DNA from: WJMT01 sp964599635
Lineage (GTDB): Bacteria; Acidobacteriota; Aminicenantia; Aminicenantales; Aminicenantaceae
Direction of reading: 5' to 3'
DNA length: 64,000 nt
NCBI GenBank assembly: GCA_964599635.1
Contig: CAZRGM010000011.1
Location: 12,484-76,483 of the forward strand
The position numbers and the translations under genes are program-made. A model generated the notes under the pieces. That model worked only from the letters and a program-made list of their open reading frames with translations. It was not told the DNA's origin and ran no database searches. Below are positions 43,512 to 51,887 of the stretch, piece after piece; the stretch's first letter is position 1; each line of letters starts with the position of its first letter.

Positions 43512-43642
43512 ATTTTTTTTTATCATAAAATCATTTTATATCTAATAGATGAAATTTTTTTGAGTATAAATGCAGGTAGCTTTTATGAATAACTAAAATT
43601 AAAGTCAGCTTCCTCTCTAATCATCACAACCCCACAGCTTTG

Positions 43643-43833
43643 TGAAATTTGGATGTTTATGAAGCGACATTAAAGATTTAGCCTTCGGAGGACTGTATTT
43701 GAGGGAACTCAGCGGAGCTGAGCTTTGAGCATGTCTGACCCACGGACGGGGGGGAGTTGCGCAGAAGCCGAGAATACAGTACGAAGAATGGCGTTAAAAA
43801 TCTTTAGTGAGCATAATAAACATCCAAATTTCA
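43643..43833 (+). repeat. Family-1 dispersed repeat, complete copy (R3)
   Basis: A 191-bp element with perfect 18-bp inverted ends TGAAATTTGGATGTTTAT and ATAAACATCCAAATTTCA. The ends differ at six positions from the copy at 11000, yet each change is matched by a complementary change at the other end. The internal hairpin is CTCAGC-GGA-GCTGAG. It ends 2 bases before the stop of the convergent AI-2E-type permease gene. Confidence 0.85.
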
Positions 43834-43835
43834 CC

Positions 43836-44858
43836 CTACTCCTTGCCCATGAACGCAGCCATGAACTTCATCCCAGGAATATTGTCAAAAACAATTTTGA
43901 TTATAGCGGCTATAGGCACAGCCAAAATCATTCCCGGAAGACCCCACAACCATCCCCAGAAAAAAAGAAAAAACAGAACAACTAAAGGACTAAGCCCTAA
44001 TCCATGGCCCATAAGTCGGGGTTCAATAATATTAGCCATGATAAGCTCTATCGCCGTAAGCATAATGAGAATCCAAAAAGCAGGCCATAATGTCTCAAAT
44101 TGGAACACCGCAATAGTCACAGGAAGAGCCGTGGTAATAAAAGAACCTATATTGGGAATATAATTGAGGAGGAAAGCCAAAAATCCAAATATTATGGCAA
44201 AATCCACTCCAAAAGAGATCAGCACAATGAAAGCAAAAACTCCCGTAAAAAAACTCACAATGGTTTTTATGACAAGATACTTTTGAACTTGTTTGTCAAT
44301 ATTATAGATGACGCTATTGGCTTTTTCAGCTCTTTTTTTATCAAGATATTTTTGGATTTTTTGTTTAATCTTTCCTCTTCCCGCTAAAATAAAAATAAGA
44401 AATATTAAGACTAAAAAGAGGTTTGACATAAAAGATAAAAATGGTCCTAAAGAAGAACCTAAAATTTTCCCCATCCTGTTGAGATCAAACTCTCCGGCCC
44501 AATCAGTTGTCTCAATTTTTAATTGAGGAAGATTGAGCTTTTCGAAAAGAGACGTCAGAATATCATTCATCTTTTCCCCATATTTAGGGAACTCCGCAGC
44601 AAATGTTTTGCCTGTTGAATAAAAAAGAGAACCCAATAAATAGAGAATAAAAAAGGTAAAAAGAAGAATAAAAATAATAGAGATGATTCTGGGTATTTTG
44701 ATCTTAGTCAGAAAGTCCAGCACAGGATACAGTATAAACGAGAGAAAAACCGCAAGGAAGAAAGGAAATAAGACCGGCTTCGCCAGTCTTAACACCACTC
44801 CTCCTATAAAGATAACAATAATGACTAAAGATGCTGTGGCTACTTTATTATCTTTCAT
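43836..44858 (-). CDS. AI-2E family (PerM/TqsA-like) membrane protein
   Basis: This 340-residue membrane protein has about eight helices. Recognisable features include LAVFLSFILYPVLDFLTKIK, FGFLAFLLNYIPNIGSFITT (the LNYIPxxG motif) and EPRLMGHGLGLSPLVVLFFL. Members are assigned as permeases, for example for AI-2 or small solutes. Substrate cannot be predicted. A family-1 repeat abuts its stop and a family-2 repeat lies upstream of its start. Confidence 0.9.
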   Translation of the reverse strand: MKDNKVATASLVIIVIFIGGVVLRLAKPVLFPFFLAVFLSFILYPVLDFLTKIKIPRIISIIFILLFTFFILYLLGSLFYSTGKTFAAEFPKYGEKMNDILTSLFEKLNLPQLKIETTDWAGEFDLNRMGKILGSSLGPFLSFMSNLFLVLIFLIFILAGRGKIKQKIQKYLDKKRAEKANSVIYNIDKQVQKYLVIKTIVSFFTGVFAFIVLISFGVDFAIIFGFLAFLLNYIPNIGSFITTALPVTIAVFQFETLWPAFWILIMLTAIELIMANIIEPRLMGHGLGLSPLVVLFFLFFWGWLWGLPGMILAVPIAAIIKIVFDNIPGMKFMAAFMGKE

Positions 44859-44910
44859 TGATCGCCCCTAGAATCATCCCTATTATAAAAAAATATATCC
44901 ATATAATAAA

Positions 44911-44945
44911 CCTGAACTATTCATAAAAAATGGCGATGTTTTCAT
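44911..44945 (+). repeat. Family-2 dispersed repeat
   Basis: CCTGAACTATTCATAAAAAA followed by TGGCGATGTTTTCAT. It lies in the 261-base divergent space between the AI-2E-type permease gene and the REC-GGDEF gene. Confidence 0.65.
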
Positions 44946-45069
44946 TATTTTTTTCATTTCAGCCATAGACAAAATTTTTTCGAGAACAATTATCTGAATA
45001 CTTTCTTTTTTTTATTTTATCACACCACACCTGATAGTTAAATCCTTTAAAAAATCACTCAAAATATTA

Positions 45070-45099
45070 TTGACATCATCATTCAACTACAAATAAAAT
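45070..45099 (+). promoter_or_regulatory. Sigma-70-type promoter of the REC-GGDEF gene
   Basis: TTGACA (45070-45075) and TAAAAT (45094-45099) are 18 bases apart, about 20 bases before the ATG at 45120. Confidence 0.55.
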
Positions 45100-45119
45100 G
45101 ATATAAAAAAAGAAATACA

Positions 45120-46046
45120 ATGAAAGTCCTTATTGCTGAAGACGATGTGATATCTTCCAGAGCTATTGAGACCTATATGAACCAATGGGGATATGAGACC
45201 ACAGTCATTAATAATGGAGAAGAGGCCTGGCAAGCCTTTCAAACCAATCTCCAAAATATATACAACCAAGAAGAAAAGTCCTTTCGTATCGCAATCCTGG
45301 ATTGGGAAATGCCCGGCATGAATGGAATCGATCTCTGTAAAAAAATACGCCGTTTATCCAAACAGGAAAAAGAAATTTATGTCTATATCATATTATTAAC
45401 GGGTAAAAACAGTCAGGAAGAAATTATAAAAGGCTTATCATCAGGAGCTGATGATTATATCACCAAGCCTTTTGACACTATGGAGCTGAGAGTCAGACTA
45501 AAAAATGCAGAAAGGATCATCCTGACACAGGACAGGGAGCGCCTGCGCGCAACCACTGATAATCTGACTCAAATATGGAGCCGAAACAAGATTTTGGAAT
45601 TTCTAAAAGAAGAAGTAGAAAGAGAGGGAAGATATGGAGAAATAGTAGGACTGATCATGATTGACATCGACTTTTTCAAAAAAATAAATGATAACTATGG
45701 ACATCCAGTGGGTGATCAAGTGTTAAGAAAAGTTGCAGATAGATTGCAAAACTCAATGAGAAGGTATGATAAAATCGGACGTTATGGAGGAGACGAATTT
45801 ATCGCTGTCTTCCCGAGATGTGGACATGAACAAGTAAAATCAGTTGCTGAAAGACTCAGGAAATCTATTTGCAGGAAAAAAATAAACACGGACACCGGTC
45901 CTATGAAAATAACAGTAAGCATAGGAGGAACATGTTCCCAAAACCACCCCTCTATATCAAGTGAAGAACTGATTAAGATCAGCGATAAAGCCTTAATATT
46001 GGCAAAGAAGAAGGGGCGGAACAACTCCATGACTCTCCCTCTGTGA
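45120..46046 (+). CDS. Response regulator with REC and GGDEF domains
   Basis: This 308-residue protein has an N-terminal receiver with phospho-acceptor Asp in AILDWEMPGMNG and YITKPFD at the end. The diguanylate cyclase domain follows, with FFKKINDNYGHPVGDQVL and RYGGDEFIAVFPRCG (intact GGDEF). An inhibitory-site RRYD lies five residues before GGDEF, so product inhibition by c-di-GMP is likely. The next gene encodes a Hpt protein and overlaps it by 4 bases. Confidence 0.9.
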   Translation: MKVLIAEDDVISSRAIETYMNQWGYETTVINNGEEAWQAFQTNLQNIYNQEEKSFRIAILDWEMPGMNGIDLCKKIRRLSKQEKEIYVYIILLTGKNSQEEIIKGLSSGADDYITKPFDTMELRVRLKNAERIILTQDRERLRATTDNLTQIWSRNKILEFLKEEVEREGRYGEIVGLIMIDIDFFKKINDNYGHPVGDQVLRKVADRLQNSMRRYDKIGRYGGDEFIAVFPRCGHEQVKSVAERLRKSICRKKINTDTGPMKITVSIGGTCSQNHPSISSEELIKISDKALILAKKKGRNNSMTLPL

Positions 46047-46432
46047 ACAAAATCAAAAATCTAAAAATGAGTGCCATGAAGGCTAGAAACAAAAAAAGCC
46101 CTATTGACCTAACGGATGTTTTGAGAAGAATCGGAAACGATAGGGAGTTTCTCTATGAACTTCTAGAAATGTACATAAATGACTTCCCAGCTAAAATTAA
46201 AGCCCTAAAGAAATCAATTATTGACAGAAATTTCAGAAAGGTTCAGGAGATAGGACATTATTTAAAAGGCTCTTCAGCTAATTTAAGTCTGACCTTCCTT
46301 GAAAATATATCCTTTGTTTTGGAATGTGCAGGGAAAGAAAAAGATATAGAAAAAGCTGAAAAAGCACTCCAAAATTTAAACAAAGAATTCGACAATCTAA
46401 ATCAGTTCATTATCAAGGAAAAACAGGACTGA
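46043..46432 (+). CDS. Hpt domain phosphotransfer protein
   Basis: This 129-residue protein has a four-helix Hpt domain (about 25-120) with the phospho-acceptor His in QEIGHYLKGSSANLS. The start is GTG within the preceding stop (GTGA overlap). It probably passes phosphate to or from the receiver of the GGDEF protein. The last 20 bases overlap the end of the DUF6599 gene on the other strand. Confidence 0.85.
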   Translation: MNKIKNLKMSAMKARNKKSPIDLTDVLRRIGNDREFLYELLEMYINDFPAKIKALKKSIIDRNFRKVQEIGHYLKGSSANLSLTFLENISFVLECAGKEKDIEKAEKALQNLNKEFDNLNQFIIKEKQD

Positions 46433-47333
46433 TGTGTCCCAGATTCTCTATCAGGCGAACAAGATATTCCTGACCTTTATCTATAAAGGAATCCTTGATT
46501 CCCATCACTCCACAGATATATTTTCCCTTCCTGACTAAAAATATATTCTCATAATAAGCATCTTTTATATGGAATCCAGAGGGCGTCTCCCTAATTTCCT
46601 GGTCCTTTTTAGCCTCAATATATTTCCCAATCATCTGCTCTGCATTCTTTTCATCTGTTCCAACTATAAGAAAACAGATGAACTCACCCTCCTCTATTCG
46701 GTATTCTGCTGTATAACCGGAGTGAAGGAAATCATATCCTAAAAAATTATTTAAAATAAATCTTTCTGAGTTTGCTGTCAATCCTTGTTCTGGAAATATT
46801 TCTATTTCAGCAGGAAAGCAATGCTCTCCGGGCACCTTTTCGGATATCTTTTTTGAAAAATCCTTCAAAGAATCATCTGTTTTTTCACCGCATCCAAATG
46901 ACATCAATTTGACATAATACCTCCCTGCTAGAAAATTCAGAGATCCCTGTTCTAAATACCCTTGAGTTCCTACAGAAATGAAATGACTGTCAGGATACCT
47001 TTCAGAGCTATAAATACCAAATGAATTTTTTTCATTTCCCATGTCGTAAATTTCTAAAACCACATCACAATTCTTATTCTTCATCTTGTACTCAGCCACA
47101 ATAAGTTCATTGAATTCATAGGAAATATAACTTTCTGCCGCTCCATTTATGTATTCAAAAAGGTTCTCTGGGTGATAAATTTGCACAGACTCAGCAATAA
47201 CCCAGGATTCAAATTCAGGCAGCAGATTTTCCAGTTGACTCTCCTGTTCCCCGTATAGGGCAATAAACAAGAGGAAAAACATCAAAAACGATGCGCACAG
47301 AGCGCCCTTGAAATGGTTTCTTTTTAAATTCAT
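46413..47333 (-). CDS. DUF6599 family protein, probably secreted
   Basis: This 306-residue protein has a signal peptide (ALCASFLMFFLLFIALYG). The family stretch is LFEYINGAAESYISYEFNEL, with VVLEIYDMGNEKNSFGIYSS following. Function unknown. It is divergent from the DUF362 gene, with a family-2 repeat between them. Confidence 0.75.
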   Translation of the reverse strand: MNLKRNHFKGALCASFLMFFLLFIALYGEQESQLENLLPEFESWVIAESVQIYHPENLFEYINGAAESYISYEFNELIVAEYKMKNKNCDVVLEIYDMGNEKNSFGIYSSERYPDSHFISVGTQGYLEQGSLNFLAGRYYVKLMSFGCGEKTDDSLKDFSKKISEKVPGEHCFPAEIEIFPEQGLTANSERFILNNFLGYDFLHSGYTAEYRIEEGEFICFLIVGTDEKNAEQMIGKYIEAKKDQEIRETPSGFHIKDAYYENIFLVRKGKYICGVMGIKDSFIDKGQEYLVRLIENLGHISPVFP

Positions 47334-47357
47334 ATCATTTCTCCAAATAAATCGGCA

Positions 47358-47394
47358 ATGAAAATATCGCCATTTTTTTATGAATAGCTCAGGT
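47358..47394 (-). repeat. Family-2 dispersed repeat, reversed
   Basis: Minus-strand CCTGAGCTATTCATAAAAAA followed by ATGGCGATATTTTCAT. It sits directly upstream of the DUF6599 gene, in the divergent space. Confidence 0.65.
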
Positions 47395-47485
47395 TAATAT
47401 TGGCACAAATTCCGTAGCTCTTCAAGTTTATAAAAAAATGAATCATAAATCGTGAATCCTAATCAATGATGAAACCACCAGTCAA

Positions 47486-47514
47486 TTGACATAAACCCTG
47501 ATTCGTTGTAACTT
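47486..47514 (+). promoter_or_regulatory. Possible promoter of the DUF362 gene
   Basis: TTGACA (47486-47491) and TAACTT (47509-47514) are 17 bases apart. The start codon follows only about 12 bases after the -10 element, so the leader would be very short. Confidence 0.4.
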
Positions 47515-47526
47515 TTAAAGTGAATT

Positions 47527-48417
47527 ATGTCTAAAGTGATTGTCGTTAGAACTAAAAATATTTATAACTCTTCTAAAGATATAAACTCAGAAAAAATTAA
47601 AAATTTATACCAAAGAGGCTTTTATCTCTTAACTGGATTGAGAGACACCCGAGACAGTATTCATGCTCTTTTCAATACAAAAACTAAAATCGGGATAAAA
47701 ATAAACACCATTTCTGGGAAAAGCCTTTCCACACGACCCAAAGTATCTCTATCCCTCGCCCATTATCTCATTGAAGGAGGATTCAAGGAAGAAAATATCA
47801 TCATATGGGACAGAACCAACTGGGAACTCAAAAATGCTTATTATAAGCTGAACATGAACCAAAGAGGTATAAAAATCTTTGGAACTGATTCCAATACCAT
47901 CGGTTACAACAGTGATTTGACCATTCATCGAAGCATAGGAAGCCGGTTTTCCTTAATCCAATCTGATATTATCTCCCAATCCATCAGCCTGGCTTTACTG
48001 AAAGACCATGGACTGGCAGGAATTACGGCAGGAATGAAAAATTATTACGGCTCCATACACAATCCAAATAAATATCATGATTTCAACTGCAATCCTTTCG
48101 TTGCCGATCTATTCGACACCGCCCCTATTCGCACAAAACATAAACTCACTATCATTGATGCCTTGACTGTCCAATTCCATAAAGGGCCCGCCTATCATGC
48201 CAAATGGGCTGAGAACTATGGTGCCCTGATCATGAGCACAGACCCTGTTGCAGCTGATTTGTTAGGGTGGCATATTATTGAAGAACTCAGAAAAAAACAT
48301 GGTCTGCCTTCCTTAAAAGAGGAACGAAGAGAGCCCATATATATAAAAACCGCAGAGCAGTTAGGGTTGGGCTCTGCAGACCTAGAAAATATCCATCTAT
48401 TGAAAGAAGATATCTAA
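47527..48417 (+). CDS. DUF362 family protein
   Basis: This 296-residue protein has the DUF362 pattern: KTKIGIKINTISGKSLSTRP, LIEGGFKEENIIIWDRTNWE, ALLKDHGLAGITAGMKNYYG and MSTDPVAADLLGWHIIEELR. No ferredoxin-type cysteines are present. Role unknown. The final A of its stop is the first base of the AmrS gene's ATG, so the two are coupled. Confidence 0.8.
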   Translation: MSKVIVVRTKNIYNSSKDINSEKIKNLYQRGFYLLTGLRDTRDSIHALFNTKTKIGIKINTISGKSLSTRPKVSLSLAHYLIEGGFKEENIIIWDRTNWELKNAYYKLNMNQRGIKIFGTDSNTIGYNSDLTIHRSIGSRFSLIQSDIISQSISLALLKDHGLAGITAGMKNYYGSIHNPNKYHDFNCNPFVADLFDTAPIRTKHKLTIIDALTVQFHKGPAYHAKWAENYGALIMSTDPVAADLLGWHIIEELRKKHGLPSLKEERREPIYIKTAEQLGLGSADLENIHLLKEDI

Positions 48418-49538
48418 TGAAAAGAAGAAACTTTCTAAAATTTTCTGCAGCGGTCGGGCTCACTCCCAAAAAAAATCTTCTTCCTTTAACCTCTGACCTT
48501 TATACGCTCTCTGCTGAGCCCAATCTTTCAAAGGTGGAGGCCAGATATTACAAAAAGCTTCCAGATAGAGAGATCCAATGCCATCTCTGCCCCCGCAATT
48601 GCATATTAGGGGACAAAGAAAGAGGCTACTGTGGAGTGAGAGAAAATAGAGAAGGCACTTACTACACCTTGGTCTATGGAAAAGCTGCCGCTGTTCATGT
48701 GGATCCCATTGAAAAAAAACCTTTCTTTCATTTTCTTCCAAAAACCATGGCCCTATCCATAGCGACTGCAGGGTGCAATGTAAACTGCAAATTCTGCCAG
48801 AACTGGGAAATTTCCCAGGTGAGGCCTGAACAAATCAAACACGCTGACCTCCCGCCTGAAGCTGTCGTCAGAACAGCACAAAAATACAACTGTCCAAGCA
48901 TCGCTTACACCTATTCTGAACCAATCATATTTTTTGAATATATGTACGATACCTCACTAGAAGCCAGAAAAAAAGGAATCAAAAATTTAGTTGTGACAGG
49001 TGCTCATGTCAATCCAGAACCTTTTAAAGACCTCCTGGAAGTGGTGGACGGAGTGAAGATAGACCTTAAAGCCTTTAGTCAGGATTTTTACACCGAATAT
49101 GTCAGAGGTGAACTCCAGCCAGTGCTTGATGCTATCGTCGCCGCTTCTCAAAGCCGAGTTTGGTTGGAAATTGTTTATCTTGTCATTCCCACTTTAAACG
49201 ATAGGGCTTCAGAAATACGCCAGATGTGCCGCTGGATCAAAAATGAAATTGGACTCGATGTCCCTCTTCACTTCTCTCGATTCTATCCTGCCTATCTTTT
49301 AAAAAATCTTCCCCCGACTCCTATCTCCACATTGGTAAAACTCAGAAACATCGCCCTAGAGGAAGGTCTCCACTATGTCTATATAGGCAATGTTCCGGGA
49401 CAGGAAGGAGAGAATACTTTTTGCCCTCATTGCGGCAAAATCGTAATAAAAAGAACAGGTTATCTTATAGAAAAAATAAACATAAAAAAAGGAAAATGCG
49501 CATTCTGCGGCCATGAAATCCCAGGATTTTGGTCTTAA
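48417..49538 (+). CDS. amrS: AmrS-type radical SAM protein
   Basis: This 373-residue protein has the radical SAM cysteines in TAGCNVNCKFCQNWEISQ, preceded by CHLCPRNCILGDKERGYCGV, a cysteine cluster typical of AmrS. The C-terminus has two more CxxC pairs (FCPHCGK, CAFCGHE). The N-terminus is Tat-like (MKRRNFLKFSAAVGLT), which is not universal in the family. AmrS is named for the AMMECR1-Memo-radical SAM system, but neither AMMECR1 nor Memo is encoded here. Partners in this group are the DUF362 and DUF6599 proteins. The reaction is unknown. Confidence 0.85.
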   Translation: MKRRNFLKFSAAVGLTPKKNLLPLTSDLYTLSAEPNLSKVEARYYKKLPDREIQCHLCPRNCILGDKERGYCGVRENREGTYYTLVYGKAAAVHVDPIEKKPFFHFLPKTMALSIATAGCNVNCKFCQNWEISQVRPEQIKHADLPPEAVVRTAQKYNCPSIAYTYSEPIIFFEYMYDTSLEARKKGIKNLVVTGAHVNPEPFKDLLEVVDGVKIDLKAFSQDFYTEYVRGELQPVLDAIVAASQSRVWLEIVYLVIPTLNDRASEIRQMCRWIKNEIGLDVPLHFSRFYPAYLLKNLPPTPISTLVKLRNIALEEGLHYVYIGNVPGQEGENTFCPHCGKIVIKRTGYLIEKINIKKGKCAFCGHEIPGFWS

Positions 49539-49568
49539 TTTTTTGAACAAGCAATAACAGCCTCCCAA

Positions 49569-51752
49569 ATGAAATCTCATCAGACCATAAAAAATATCGA
49601 AATTAAAACCAAGCCGATCCAACTCATTCCACCTTTTATTCTTGGATTTCTGGCTCTTTCCATTCAAATCCTTATCCTTAGAGAGTTTTCAGTATTATTT
49701 GCCGGGAATGAAATCACATTTGGAATCATGCTGGGGGCCTGGCTTTTGTGGACAGGGATCGGCAGCTTGTCAGGCACTTTTCTTAAATTTACCCTTTCTA
49801 AACTCTCAGGTCTTTACTACATCGTGATACTTGTTTTTCCATTTTGTTTTTTTGGATTGAGGATCATTCGATTCGTATTCAAAACGTCTCCTGGTGAGAT
49901 CATGGGGCTCCTGCCTATGATTCTCTCTGCTTTATTTATTTCTGTATTCATATGTTATCCCTTAGGGATCCTTTTTGTTTTCAACACAAAGTTTCTCAAA
50001 GGAAAAATCTCAGCAGTCTATCTCATGGAATCCATAGGGTCTGCTTTCGGCGGAATCCTGGTTTATTTTTTAATCATCCCTCATTTTTCTAATTGGGAAG
50101 CAGCCAGCCTTATTGGGGCTGGTTCCGCCCTGACTCTTTATATGGTTTTCTTAAATAAAAAACAAATCTTATTTCCTATCCTCATATTACTGATTTTATC
50201 TGCTTTCTGGATGCTTGATCTCCCATTCCAAAAACTCTATTGGAAACCTTTCGACCTTGTTGAGAGTCAAGATTCCCCTTATGGAAAAATCCAAATCATA
50301 AAAACTGAAGAACAGATAACTCTTTATAACAATCACTCCAAAGTCTATTCCTATCCAGATCCTGCGGCTGCTGAAGAGGCTGTCCATTTTGCACTCCTGC
50401 AAAAGCCTGAAGCTGAAAACGTTCTTTTAATAGGAGGAGGGCTAGCCGGAGGCCTCCGTGAAATTCTAAAATACCCCCAAACGAAAATTGATTATGTCGA
50501 ATTGGATCCTGAAGTTATTCGGCTATCTGCTGAATTTATTCCTGAATCTAAAAAATACATAACAGGCCATCCCAGGATAAACGTCTACTATGAAGATGGA
50601 AGAGTGTTTATAAAAAAGGCACAAAAAACATATGATGTTATCATATTGAACTTACCTCCCCCTGAAACAGCACAGCTCAACAGATTTTATACCCAAGAAT
50701 TCTTTAAAAACATAAAAAACAAACTCAATAAAGGAGGAATATTTTCATTCCAAGTCCCATCCGCAGAAAACTATATCAGCCAACCTCTCCAAAATTTCTT
50801 GAGCTGCCTTTTCTTCACCCTTAAATCTGTATTTAATGAAATAAATATCGTACCCGGATCTTCAAATATCTTCCTTGCTTCCTCTCATCTAGAGGCTCTT
50901 GATGCAGAGACACTCAATCAAAAAATAGAAGACCTCCAGCTCAATAATCAATATGTTTCTCCCTATATACTTAAATCACGCTTATTTCCCTTTAGAATCC
51001 AATCCCTTAGAGAAAAAGTGATGTCAGGGGAAAAACGCATGAATAAAGACCTCTTCCCCATCAGTTATTTTTACAACTCGGTCCTCAGAAGCACCCATTT
51101 TAAAGGGATAGAGACCAAACTTCTGTCATTTCTATCTGAAAAAGGAAATTTTTGGCTTCTGGATTTCCCCTTGATCGTCTTCGTTTTGCTCTTAATATTT
51201 ATCGGGCTCAAAATGAAAAAAACTTATTTTTACTTGACTCCCCTGACTCTCATAGGACTGACATCCATTGCCTCGGAAATCATAGTGATCATTGTTTTTC
51301 AGACTATTTACGGCTACCTCTATCATACAATATCTATTCTATTTTCATCTTTTATGGCAGGTCTGGCCTTAGGGGCCTTTATCGGGACCAAAATAAAAAA
51401 AATCGGCTTCAAACATTTGATTGTCATTCAACTTGAATCCCTAATGATTCTCCTTATATTTCTCTTTTTAATAAAACAGTCTCCTCCTCAGCTCATTTTC
51501 TTCATACTTCTTCTGCTCCTGGGCTCTATCGGTGGAGAAATGTTTATTATATCAAACCAGCTCTATCTGAAAAAAAACCTAAATTACGGACTTGGCTACG
51601 GACTGGATTTGGTCGGCTCCTTCCTTGGGGCCGTGGCTGTTTCTTCTATCCTTATTCCTCTGGTAGGTCTCCCCCTTGTTCTCAAATATTTATTCTTAGC
51701 AAGTTTATTCTGCCTGCTGCTTTTGGTATGGGGAAAGAGATCTGCCCATTAA
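49569..51752 (+). CDS. Membrane protein with spermidine-synthase-like domain
   Basis: This 727-residue protein has about six helices (residues 18-215), a spermidine-synthase-like Rossmann domain (about 215-430) and about six further helices (510-720). The Rossmann part is marked by LLIGGGLAGGLREILKYPQT, KIDYVELDPEVIRL and VYYEDGRVFIKKAQKTYDVI, with LNLPPPETAQLNRFYT instead of the usual aminopropyl-acceptor acidic loop. Such proteins may not make spermidine. It follows AmrS by 30 bases. Confidence 0.85.
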   Translation: MKSHQTIKNIEIKTKPIQLIPPFILGFLALSIQILILREFSVLFAGNEITFGIMLGAWLLWTGIGSLSGTFLKFTLSKLSGLYYIVILVFPFCFFGLRIIRFVFKTSPGEIMGLLPMILSALFISVFICYPLGILFVFNTKFLKGKISAVYLMESIGSAFGGILVYFLIIPHFSNWEAASLIGAGSALTLYMVFLNKKQILFPILILLILSAFWMLDLPFQKLYWKPFDLVESQDSPYGKIQIIKTEEQITLYNNHSKVYSYPDPAAAEEAVHFALLQKPEAENVLLIGGGLAGGLREILKYPQTKIDYVELDPEVIRLSAEFIPESKKYITGHPRINVYYEDGRVFIKKAQKTYDVIILNLPPPETAQLNRFYTQEFFKNIKNKLNKGGIFSFQVPSAENYISQPLQNFLSCLFFTLKSVFNEINIVPGSSNIFLASSHLEALDAETLNQKIEDLQLNNQYVSPYILKSRLFPFRIQSLREKVMSGEKRMNKDLFPISYFYNSVLRSTHFKGIETKLLSFLSEKGNFWLLDFPLIVFVLLLIFIGLKMKKTYFYLTPLTLIGLTSIASEIIVIIVFQTIYGYLYHTISILFSSFMAGLALGAFIGTKIKKIGFKHLIVIQLESLMILLIFLFLIKQSPPQLIFFILLLLLGSIGGEMFIISNQLYLKKNLNYGLGYGLDLVGSFLGAVAVSSILIPLVGLPLVLKYLFLASLFCLLLLVWGKRSAH

Positions 51753-51840
51753 GGAGTGACACTTTCACAACAAATTTCATAGAATCATTATCAAAGTTTC
51801 AGATTCTTTTTCTTTAAAACAAAAAATAAATTTTTTTTCC

Positions 51841-51869
51841 TTGACTTTTAAATTCATTCCGTTTAGCTT
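51841..51869 (+). promoter_or_regulatory. Probable promoter of the Hdr/OFOR operon
   Basis: TTGACT (51841-51846) and TAGCTT (51864-51869) are 17 bases apart, upstream of the hdrA ATG at 51888. The -10 match is modest. No other clear promoter is visible before the operon. Confidence 0.45.
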
Positions 51870-51887
51870 TTACTACTTGGTGCTAAT

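Noticed and set aside
43725..43985. Open frame of 86 codons (MSMSDPRTGG...) across the repeat at 43643 and the end of the AI-2E-type gene
   Set aside because: It runs through the dispersed repeat and into the antisense of a real gene. The equivalent frame is broken relative to the other copies, and no protein family is recognisable.
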